DNA of 64,000 nucleotides, taken from assembly GCA_021018995.1 (NCBI GenBank), contig CM037584.1, positions 174,114,317 through 174,178,316 of the forward strand, given 5' to 3'. This document shows, piece by piece, positions 1-11,700 of this stretch. Position 1 is the stretch's first letter; the number at the start of each line of letters is the position of its first letter. This stretch comes from Chloranthus sessilifolius (Eukaryota > Streptophyta > Magnoliopsida > Chloranthales > Chloranthaceae). The translations under genes and the position numbers were made by a program. The notes beneath the pieces were generated by a model that saw only the letters and a list, made by a program, of their open reading frames with translations, had not been told where the DNA came from and did no database searches.

Positions 1-1051
1 GGGATTGGGCCGCTAAATTAAAAAATGAATAATATTTTAACACCATCTCCCAATTACATTATTTTATATATTATCAAAGACAGACATAAACTAATAACTT
101 TGATGTAGAAAAAAGAGAGAAAGCTTTCAAAGAAAGAAGAAAATTTAGACTTAGGGAAGACCTGCCTTTTTTAAGCAATATAACCAACATAGTGAGTGAG
201 AAAGACATCAAGTTAGGATTTCTAGAACCCAAAAAGAAAACGCTTGTTCCTCCCAAAAAAATATAATTTCACTAACACTAATCCATAATGTTTGCTTACA
301 TTCCCTCTAAAATAAAATTTTATGGAAAAATAAATAAATAAATATCTTTTTAGATAACAAAACAAGAGTTTTAAACAAAAGCTAAATCCTAGGAATTGAC
401 TAAACCAAACCACAAATAGAGTCGAAGTAACGAAACATAACCCGATCAAAAGTTTAGGATTCTCGGGTTTCTCAGATTTCTTTCTTTATCGGCTCTTTTA
501 ATATCACGTGACAGTCCTGCCATATCATTTCCAATACCTATAATCCCATCGTTCTGGGGTCGGCACACAGCATTAAAGATATGTCTTGCCAATAAAGTTC
601 GGAGTTTTTACAGACATCCGTCGACCTGATGCTATCCCTACTCCTTGTTCATCTACTCTTAAAACCGGCAATGGCGGAGTGAACCAAAGGACACTGGCTA
701 GAGCATAGTGTGCAGTGTACATTTGGGACTACCAATCGGTCCATTGAAGGGACCAACTTCGGGCGAATAGTGGAACCATTGTCAGACCATTGTGCAGTAT
801 ACCAATGTATGAAAAAAGCATGGACGATTGCCAAGGCACCTCAGTAATCTAGGAGAAGAGCCAAAATCCAACTGGCGAGGGACATCGTGGGACCAACAGA
901 TATTGACGGACATTCGCAATGTTGTGTTTTAGTTAAACAATCGGATTCCATAAATCATAGTTTACTTAATTGGAATCCGAGGCAAACTAGGAAATGAAAA
1001 CATATAAGAGAGTCAATTTCTTTATATCAAACATCATCGCATTTTAAGATT
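1..1051. other. Unassigned AT-rich flank
   Basis: No gene recognised on either strand. Frames are short and match nothing I know. The missing last exon of the kinase gene would be expected at or beyond this end of the window; I looked for a tail resembling the C-terminus of Arabidopsis MHK and did not find it. Confidence 0.5.
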
Positions 1052-1604
1052 TCTTGTCAAAAATTCGGTAAAATAGGGGAGAAGCTCTAAAGACTGCTGC
1101 AAAGAGGTCACCGTTGGACCATGCCTCAATTGAAACGAGGCCAAGAGATGCCTCGAGAAGTGAGAACCTGCTGTTTCACGCTATTAACAGAGGTTTTAAA
1201 GGCTCAATACAGGCTGGGTTTGAAGACCCATCAAAGAGCTTTAACAGTCCCCATAGCAGGACTGAGAGAGGGCCAGTAGCATGACTTAAAAGTGTCACGT
1301 GACGCACTTTAAGTCATGTTATTGGCCCTCTCAGGTCTGCTACTGGGCCTGTTACGAGACTCTTTTAAGTCATGTCACTGGCCCTCTCTCAGGCCTGAGA
1401 TTGGGCCTGTTGAATCTCTTTGATGGACCTTAAAATCTGGCCTCTATTGAGCCTTTAAAAGCTCTGTTAATAGTGTGAAACAGCAGGTTCTCACTTCTCG
1501 AGGCTTCTCTTTACCTCCTTTCAATTGATGCATGGTCAAATGGTGATCTCTTTGCAGCAGTCTTTATAGCCTCTCCCCCCTATTTACCCAATTTTGTCGA
1601 CAGC
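1052..1604. repeat. Large foldback (hairpin) element
   Basis: The sequence from about 1052 to 1290 returns as its reverse complement at about 1305-1604. Shared blocks include CTGCTGCAAAGAG, CTCGAGAAGTGAGAACC, CTGTTTCAC, TTAAAGGCTCAATA and GAGGGCCAGT. The outer ends, near GGTAAAATAGGGG on the left and the complement of GGGTAAATAGGGG on the right, also pair. The centre (about 1271-1335) is a smaller palindrome around a CACGTG at 1296-1301. Arms of about 240-290 nt with few mismatches fit a foldback or MITE-type element, not a gene. I could not define a target-site duplication. Confidence 0.75.
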
Positions 1605-1975
1605 TCAAAACTTCCTTTTACTTGCCTTGCAGCTGGTTTTCTCTGGATTGCAGCAGCATTAAATTCTCTTTGACAGCAGTCATTATCATGCCTGTTTTTG
1701 CACTGTTTAGGGCTGACAAGCAGCTCCTAAAAAGCCTTGATATCACAGCCATTAAACCTTGTTCTCCCTTCTTCTCTTCTCCTCTTTCTTCTCACTTCTA
1801 TTCTTCTTCAACCTCCAATTAGCATCAAATTTAGACACATTGTGTTAGTGTTCCTACATGGACACAAGGTACTAGACACAATTACCCTAGAAACCAGAGA
1901 GGCTCTATGTACAAAAAACATCTAATAATGTTGAGAGACATTTTGTTATTAAAAAAAAATAGTTAATATATGTGA
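1605..1975. other. Unassigned spacer
   Basis: Pyrimidine-rich plus strand without a supportable gene. Two overlapping short frames here look like chance. Confidence 0.4.
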
Positions 1976-1977
1976 TT

Positions 1978-2000
1978 CATATATATATATATATATATAT

Positions 2001-2033
<33 letters not shown>

Positions 2034-2210
2034 GCCTTGTCCCATCTGTTTGGGTTCGGCTTTGAGAGTGTCTTATTTCTTCAAGCAATTATGTTCAGGG
2101 CTAAAGTCTCTGTGACCCCCACAACCTTTCATGTCATTTCTCAATAGTGCTCTTCAAGTCTTTATTGGTCTCCGCTTCTCACCATTTATTAGCTCATGTA
2201 TGTATAAAAT
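1978..2210 (-). mobile_element. RTE-type LINE, 3' end fragment with GAT tail
   Basis: Read on the minus strand, the stretch resembles the 3' end of the two larger RTE copies in this window (4715-6155 and 7141-8034): a 'GGTGAGAAG...GACTTGAAGAG' stretch, then 'CCCAAACAGATGGGACAAGG', then a (GAT)n tail at 2002-2032. The trinucleotide tail abuts an (AT)n tract at 1978-2002. The fragment encodes only the last part of the LINE protein and is heavily decayed. Confidence 0.7.
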
Positions 2211-2793
2211 ATACGAAAATTGTGTACCAGTTAAAGGTACACAATAGAACTACATAACATATGTGCATATAACACTTGAAACAAAAGAAATACAGACCAA
2301 CAGTTTTCCCTCATAGGTGAGCTTAACACACGTTTCCGAGATGTAAGTTTTTTTTAAAAAGTGTCCTTGTTCCATAAGTTATAACATATTCATACCTACA
2401 CATATTATTCCATATGTGCATAAATTAATTTAATATACAGATATTGTTAGGAAATTTACATGCACATAAATAAAATAAATAGTTAAATATTTACATATTT
2501 TTATTTGTATAAATATTAGATTATATAAAAGTATAGCTATGAGCCTATGACATATACATCATTCTTTTATACATAATTTATCTTTTATTAGGTCCTTTTC
2601 ATAATTCGTATTTAAAAAAATATATTATTTTTTCATATGGACGAGCCACGCCGTCCATGTCCATGTATCACTGTTAAATGCTTCATTTTTAAATGTAGTT
2701 AATTATTGAATCCTTAATCATAATTTGGCGCTTTAAAGAGTCGACAAATTTTAATAAACTTCCCAGCACCCATCAATGTGTGAAGCTACATCC
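2211..2793. other. AT-rich region beyond the kinase gene
   Basis: No coding sequence recognised. On the minus strand this is the 3' flank of the kinase gene if its reading frame stops at 2794, and it holds several AATAAA-like sites in that orientation. I cannot choose a polyadenylation site. Confidence 0.4.
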
Positions 2794-5700
2794 TCATTTG
2801 CTCAATTCTAGAACATCCCTGGGATAATTCTCACCTAAATTAGAAACGCTGGGCTTAACTGCCAGAGTTAAGCCAAGAAAGCAGTCATCTGATTCAGTGC
2901 CAAAATCCCATAGACTCAGCTCCAGCTTTGGTTTCTCCCCTGTTTAAGTCAGAAAAATGCCTGATAAATTACAGTAATCTACTGGTATTGAAATTCAATA
3001 GAAATGGCAATAAGCTGATTAGGTTTCATAATATAGAAGCATGTGCATTGACCATGTTCAGCAGCTCACCATTGCGATTTTCCTTTGGCTGGAAAGGATC
3101 CTCAAGTGAACAAGGAATCCACATTCCCATCTATTCCACAAGGAAAAGTTAGAGAAAGTGATGATCTCCCTCATGAAAACCTAAAAACCAACAGGAGAAA
3201 ATATATTACATGGAAGAAAGGGTGTTGCAGTGATTGTTCGGCAGTCGGCCTTCTTGCTGGGTCCCAGGAGCATAGTTGCTATACAAAACCATCACATAGG
3301 CATTGTTAGCAAATAGAAATTAAAATGAAAAATTCATCATTATTGGGAATTTAAGCTAGTGAAAAAAGAAAACTGAGTTATATCAACAACAACAACCATA
3401 ATCAAATCGATTGCTTCCATGCTAGCATTAGGAATAAAATCAGAAAGATTGGCTGGCACAACCTACAGAAAAAAGAAGGAAAGAGGAGTTACATTAGAAT
3501 GGAAAGCAATTAGAAACTCAAACCTCAAGGAGTTAGGCAAGCTGGTCAGGTAACTGCCTCAAAAAGCAGGAGACCTGAGCTTGAATCCCCTCCTCCCTTG
3601 AGGCCACCCTAGGGATTTATATCTGGTGCTGATCAAGCATGTGCTAACTTGGGGTGCACATGTGCCCCTGTGATTAGGCGGGTGCTCTAAGAGGCCCGGA
3701 TACCCAGGATATCAAAAGAATAAGAAATAAGAACTGCGAAGGAAAAATGGCTTACCTCTGGAAAGTTAAAATTGAGTGATCGTGAAAGGTTCATCCCCTC
3801 AGGCCAAGTAGTGTAATCTGGGGTCCCAAGAACGGCAAATATTTTGAATATTTGATCTGTTTCACTGCCCACATGATAAAAGTCACAAAATTGTAACCTG
3901 AAAGAGCTGGAAAAATCACTGCAGGAGCATAAGTCATCATATATCTCTTTAAAATTATACTATGATCCATACTAGATCTGCAAGCTCAAACGCCAAAATT
4001 AACTCAGAAAAGCTTAAGCATATTATGATTCGATTTGAGTAGTATTTTTTCCTCATGGTATCTAATAGTACTGACAACACCCTACACACCCAGAACCATG
4101 AAGATTGGTCCTGATCCTCCTAAGACCATACCAAAGTGAATCCCTCCCTAGCTCACTTCATAGGGCAGAGATGGTAATTATAAACCACAATAAGTCATCT
4201 GACGTTACAAAAGTTGAAACCTAGATTGAGTCATTAAACACATTTCAGCAGTTGACCGTGTTGGATTCCACAAAACCCATGTGCCTTCGCAAATCCTTTA
4301 GCATGTAAAGCCGAACCATGTGCCCCATCCCAACTGACGAAAAATCATCCATCACAACTGAAGCTATTGTGATCTCTTGTAGTATCACCATATATGGGCT
4401 CATATTTCTAATTATACATCTAACCGCTTGCGCCTATCCTGACAATAAGTCCCTAGTGTTCCAAGACAGGACCCCATTAGAGAAACGTATGATTGGTGCT
4501 ATCATTGATGGTCATCCAAGTGTAGTTTGAAATACCACCACTGGAGATCCTATCGTAATTTACTCTAATTGGAAGCTTGGTTAGTAGCCTTGAAGTTGAT
4601 TCCTTTGTGTTCCTTCTACATAATTTAGTCATAATATAGTTCAAAAGATTTTTTCTCCCCCTCGTCGCCTCAATGCAATAAAGACCAATTTTAGCAAACA
4701 TTTCAATGCATTCCAAATGGACATATGGAGATGATCACCCTATATGTATGAAGTGGCGATAATTATCGTGTGGAGAAAGCTAAGTCCTTGTCAGAGTTGG
4801 GCTGCATCAAAGGTCTACTTTGAGTCCATATTTATTCATATTGGTTATGGATAAATTGACAATGACAATACAAAATGAGGTTCCATGATGTATGTCATTT
4901 GCAGATGATGTGGTACCGATTCGCTAGACAAGGAAATAAGTAATTGATAAGTTGGAACCTTGGAAAAAGGTCTTAAGAAGGGGTTTAAAAATTACCAAAA
5001 CAAAGATAGAATACGTCGAGTGCAAGTTTAGCCAACATGAGAGCCTAGAGGATGATTTAATCAAATTTAAAATACATGTTTTTTTAATAGGTAAGCTGGG
5101 ATTAAATTTGCAAAATTGATAAACATATAATGCCACAATGACAGTGATTGCAGTATTTGGACACCACTATACAACCAAATGGTGGGATTTGAGGAATACA
5201 TCTCAAACAAGACCAATGCAGGGTGAGCGAAGCAGAAACAGGTAAGTGGTGTTGTAAGAACGATCGTCACTTTGATTGAAGGGAAGTTTCTATAAATGGA
5301 TAACGGCCCCTGGCGATATTTAAACACCAAAATGGCGTTTAAATGATCTTACACCATTAAAAGTAAACTTTTATCTCACACCATTGAAGTATGATTTAGC
5401 ATTATGCCATGTGGCACACATCTGTTATCAATCTAAATTGTCCAAGTGGCAATCTATCATTGGAACAATGTCTCAGCCCAAAGAAACATGCCTATAAGTG
5501 GGTGTGAACCATCCAATGGATGAACTTTAGTATCAGCCATTAAAACTGAAAACAACGGTTGAAATTGTAATCTCCCTAAAACACCATTTTTGTGCTTGTT
5601 GCACTTCAATCTATGATCTACCACTTCGACGGTACAGATCACCTACATCTTAAACCATTGATGGTGTAAGATTATTTAAACACTGTTTTGGTGTTTAAAT

Positions 5701-8700
5701 GACGGTCCAGAGAGTTGGGTCCTTCTATAAAACAGCAGTCAGACATTGAACGTCATATGTTGTCCGACTTGCATATGAAGAAGTGATAAGAAGACAGTGT
5801 TCATGAGACTAAGATGTGTATGCTGAAGTGGACATAAGGTAAAAGGATAAAATTAAGAGCACACATAAGAGGAAGTTTAGGGGTGGCCCCAATAAAAGGC
5901 AAGATTAAAGAATGTCGTATGCAATGGTTTGGGCATATACATCAAAGACCTGAAAAAGCCCATGTACAAAAGATTGAATTGAAACTATACAGCCCAAGGA
6001 ATAGGAAGACCAATGAACACTCCAAAGAAGTAAAGAACAAACATGAAGGATTGTAGAGTAACTAGAAGTTACCCTTGAACAGAAATGAGTGGAGAAATAA
6101 CTCGCAAGGCTGGCACCAAATAGATGGAATGAGGCAATGATGATGATATCAATGAAAGGATGATTTTTCTCCTTTATGAGCACAGCATCCACAAAGGAAT
6201 GAATAGGGAGAGCTGATCTGCCCTTATAATATATTTAATAGTGTAATTGGGTCATTAGTCTGATTTTTCTTTTTATCAATAAAGATGGAAATTTCGCTGT
6301 TAAATAAAATTTACACCCCGATCAAACCTAAGCAAGGAGCTAGAAAATTGAAAAAGAAAAAACCGGACCCCACTTGGCCACATGGCTAGCTAACAAACTA
6401 TGGAATTCCAATATTCCCTTCTATCAGAGGGAGAGCATCGAATTCCTTATCGAGCCCAGCCCACTCGAGAGCGCAATTGATGATATCAATGAAGATATCA
6501 CTGATGGGTCTGGTTTGTCCAGCAAAGATGTGAATAGTTCGTTTTTTCCAGATGATCCAAAAAACTGCTATAAACAGCAGTCTAAAGACTACCTTTACTT
6601 TCAGAGATGAAGAATAAACGGCATAACCAGCATTTACAGCGACCCGGCAGGCTGCTAACTAGTCTCAAGAGGTTTCTCAAGAGATTCCAAAAGATTTTTG
6701 TTGTAGGGCAGTGAATGAGTAGATGATCTTGCAGGTTCGGAACTCGAGTAGTTTAGCACGCAGCGGTTTGGCATGATAAAACCCCTCCGATTAAGAGTTA
6801 CAAATTGTCTGATTTAACTTCTCCAATAGATTCACAACAGTAGAGATTCTTAATAGTTAACACAGGTTTTGAATTCTTCATACCATCATTTGAGATTTGT
6901 AAGGACCTAATGGGACTTGCGTTTCTAAAATCTATGTGCCCGTTATATTTCCATGTGGGCTTGGGTCCAAATCAGTTGTGCTTGAAGTGCCCAAAATATT
7001 TATTTCTAACAAGCCCATACCCACTACCCCGGCACAGAAAGTTTACTAATGTTGTATTTGCTTACATGTGTCACCTCACAGATATGTACCTAGTGTTGCT
7101 TCATTTAGCTCATTATTTAAGTTTGGAACGCAGTAACTAGTGTAAGAACAACGCGCCAAGACACGATTGAGTTCCCTATTGGAGTTGGGTTGCATCAAGG
7201 ATCTGCCTTGAGCCCCAATTTGTTTGCCTGTGGTGCATGTAATTTGGAGACGGCGTAGTATTAATTGCTTAAATAAGGAAAGAAATAAATGATAGGCTGG
7301 AATTGTGGAGAACGGCTTTGGAGTCGAGGAGCTTGAAAATTAGTAGAACAAAGACAATACATAGAGTGCAAATTTAGTGAACAGCATAGTTTGGGGGATT
7401 TAGTCAAAATAGAAAATCATTTAGAGCCACATTGTTATAGATTTCGCAACTTAGGCTCTACTTTACAATCACATGGCGGATTTGAAGAGGATATCTCAAA
7501 TAGGATTAATGCCAGTTTGATGAAATTGAAGCAAGATAGTACAATATTGTGCGACCCAAGAGTTCCACTTAGATTGAAAAGACGTTTTTATACGACAACA
7601 GTTAAACCTGCCATATTATATGGTGCAGAATGTTACAAAAAAAAGACAAGAAGATAGAGTACATGTGGCCGAGATGCGTATGTTGAGATAGATGTGTGGA
7701 GTAACAAGAAAGGATAAAATACGAAATGAGTAGATAAGAGAAAATTTGAGCGTGTCACCTATAAAGGAAAAAATTATTAAGTGTCGCTTGAAGTGGTTTG
7801 GGCATGTTCATCAGAGGCCAGAAGCAAACCTTGTACGAAAGATTGAGACTTTACAAGCACAATGGCATAGGAGAAGAGAATGACCAGTGAAGACCTGGAT
7901 GGAAGCCGTGAGAAGGGATATGAAGGATTGTAAAGTTACAGAGAGCTAATCGCTAATCAGAAACAAGTGGAGAAATACGACTCGCAAAGTCGATCCCAAA
8001 TAGATGGAATAAGGCTATGATGATGATGATGATGATGCCTCTTTCCCTAAGAATGCAGAAACATTTGTCTTGTCAAGGGTAGCTGAAGTAGTTGATATAA
8101 GCATCAGAATGAAGACCTATATCAGGCAGAGTGATTGAACTCATGGGTATTTATCGACGGACGACACTTATCGATTTTTGGAGGTCTGATGCGATACATA
8201 GGATATGTATCGTACCCTATATAAAATAGATAAATTATCGTCCGATACAGACAAAATATCGTCCGTATCGTCCGATAATTTGAGTAAAAGTAAAAAATAA
8301 AAAAAAGGACGAAATTATCGGTGGGCCCCACCCTTTGACCTGACTAAAGGGTCGGGTTTCCCTTTTTTTCCCTCATTTTCCTCCTTTCTTCTTCCTCTCT
8401 TCTTCCTCTCCCATTTTTGGGTTATTTGCACCCTAAATCGACGCCAAATCGTACAAAAAATCACGGGATCAACGTGGAAGGTACGTGTTTATCATTTTAC
8501 CATCATTTTATTTTATTTTAAATACTAAAATAAGGTAGATCTACCTTAAATAAGTGTAGATCTACCTTATTTAAGGGTAGATCTACCTTATATAAGTGCA
8601 TATCTATCCTTAAATTAGGTAGATCTACCTTTAAATTTTATCATTTACCTATAATATTAATTATTATAATTATTTAAATTATTTAAAATTATTAAAATAT

Positions 8701-11700
8701 TTAAATTATTTAAATTAAGAAGAGGGGAAAAATAATTTAAAATATTTAAATTAATTAAAAATAATATAAATAATGGGTCAAAAATAATATGATGGGTCAA
8801 AAATAATTATATGTGACCCCATTTAAAATATTTAAATTGATGGGTCAAAAATAATATAAATAATTATAATTAAAGGTCACATGTAATCAATATGGGTCAC
8901 ATATAATATGGGTCACATATCATATGGGTCACATATAATTAATAAAATAATGGGGTCAATATGGGTCACATATAATTTAAACTTAAAGTTACTATGGGTC
9001 ACATATAATTAAATTTATGGGTCACATATTAAATTATATGTGACCCATATTAATTTTAATAATAAATTTAATTATATGTGACCCATATTGATTATATGTG
9101 ACCGTCACATATAATTAAAATAATTAATATTATGGGATATGTCCCATAAAATATTAGAATAATATGGAATAAATTTCAAATAAATTTTTAAAAATTATAA
9201 TAATATCAAATAAATATTCATAAATTAAAATAATATCAAATAAATATTCATAAATTAAAATAATATGAAATAAACATTCAAAAATTATAATAATATCAAA
9301 TAAACATTCATAAATTATAATAATATCAAATAAATATTCATAAATTAAAATAATATGAAATAAACATTCAAAAATTATAATAATATCAAATAAACATTCA
9401 TAAATTATAATAATATCAAATAAATATTCATAAATTAAAATAATATCAAATAAACATTCATAAATTATAATAATATCAAATAAATATTCAAAAATTATAA
9501 TAATATCAAATAAATTTGATAAAATATAATCTAATCTTTTAAAAATTAGAATAATATAAAATAAAAATTCAAATGTAATCTAAATTTTATAAAAATTAGA
9601 ATAATATCAAATAAATTTAATAAAATATAATCTAATATTTTTAAAATAGCAATAATTATAAAAAAAAAATTATTTTCAAGTGTAGATTAGATGTTTACTT
9701 TAATGCAATCGTTTGCTCATTCATGTAGGTGAAATAAATAAATAGGTACGTTGGATGATCCAGTAATACTGATGCAATGAATAGATGGTAATAGACTCCA
9801 GATACAATGTAAGCTTTGTGGAAAAAAACTGCTGGGAGGAGGTATCACACGGTTAAAGGAGCATCTGGCTCATGTAAAGGGAGAGACAAGAGAGTGTCCC
9901 AGTGTACCCAGAGAGGTAAAAGAAAATATCAGAGCTAGTTTACAAGCGGCAAAAGGAAAGAAAAAAGTTGAAGCCGATCGTGATAGGGAAATGTATGAGA
10001 GAATCAGGAGGCCAGATCCAGAGTTTACATCAGCTGCACCTGAGGATGATGAGGATGAGGATGAGGATGAGGATGAGCAGATAGCGAGAGCTATGAGAGA
10101 GAGTGCCAGAGAAGCACAACAGCGGCGAGATCAGGAAGAAGCCGATTATCGGTTTCGGTCCAGGTTGAGGGGTCCATCCATGCCTGCTACCGGTGGTGGA
10201 TCTAGTCATATGCCACATGTTGTTGAGGATGATGAGGATGTTGAGCAGACTGTCGGGTTGCGTAGGTCAACATCTGGGAGGGATTATAGGCCGCTTACTA
10301 GAGGCTGTACTACAGCCCCCATGGATCCATTCATGTATCGCACTGAAAGCTCCAAACAAACCAAATTGAGTGCAATCTCACTTACAAAAATGGGGAAGAA
10401 GCTTGGAAAATCCATTGCCAAGTTTTTTATATACAACCACATTCCGAGTCAAGTAGCAAACTCGCCGTACTTCAAAAGCATGATTGATACAAGTGTAGAA
10501 GTTGGTCCAGGAGTTAAAAAGCCTTCTCCATACGAGATATCTGGGCCCTTACTAACAGATGAGTACGATGAGATAACTGCCTATGTACAAAGCTTTGAGG
10601 ATGTATGGGATGAGAGAGGTTGCACAATTATGTGCGATGGATGGACTAGTCCCACAAAGAAGAGTTTGATAAATTTTTTGGTTCTGACGATGCGGAGATT
10701 TTTGAAATGGTTGATGCTTGACACGTAAAGGCTGGCACTACCTCTTTCAACTAATGGATATAGTAGTTCATGAGGTTGGGTGTGGTAACGAACAATGCGA
10801 CAAACTACAAAGCCATTTGGATTAAAACTAATGGCGAAGAGCGTCACCTTATCTTTGGACCCGTAATGCCGCACATTGCGTGGACCTCATTCTTGAGGAT
10901 TTAGGAAAGAGAAGCAAGGCACAAGCAACTATTCAGAAGGGAAGAACGATTACTTCCTACCTGCACAACAGTGACAAACTGGTCAATTTAATGAGAGCCT
11001 TCACGAACAATGAGTTGCTCCGACCTGCGATTACACGTTTGCAACACAGTTCTTAGCCCTACAGAGTTTGGCTAGATATAGGCGTGAGCTGAAAAGCATG
11101 GTGTCGTCGGAAGAATGGAATCAACATGAAATAGGACTCCCACGGCGAAGAGACTAGCTTACCTTTGAAGTTCTTGACGATCACGACGCAGATTTTGGCG
11201 ATGTCGACCACCCGATCGTAAATCACTACCAGATTGGTGCAAGTGTTGAGATTGGTTGATGGTGATGACAAACCAACGATGGGGTACGTTTATGAGTCAA
11301 TGGATAAGGCAAAATTGGCTATAAAAACCAAATGCCCTACAAAATATAAACGATACTGGGCGATTATCGACAAGAGGTGGGATGCACAATTTCCCTAGTA
11401 CTTGCATGCAGCAGGTATAACATGTTGCACAATTATGTAGTGATTTTTATATATTTATTCATTATTTTCATATACTGATGAAATTGCTCATATTTGATGT
11501 GTAGCACACTACTTGAATCCAACCTTCCATTATATGCGACGCTTCGAGCTGAGTGACACTGATGAAGTGTATACCGGTTTGTTCAATGTAATTCAAAGAA
11601 TGCTCACTGAGTTGGCGGACCAAGGCCAAGCCATAAGAGATGTGAGTGATCATAGTATCATACCTTATAAGTAATAAGTCAAATGTCATGTGATATTATC

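Noticed and set aside
6374..6610. 78-codon open frame in intron 8
   Set aside because: Reads protein-like in places, but it has no recognisable family, no splice partners and lies in a transposon-rich intron.
9171..9520. Regular repeats with a CRISPR-like appearance
   Set aside because: Units are contiguous without unique spacers, AT-rich, and lie inside a plant hAT element.
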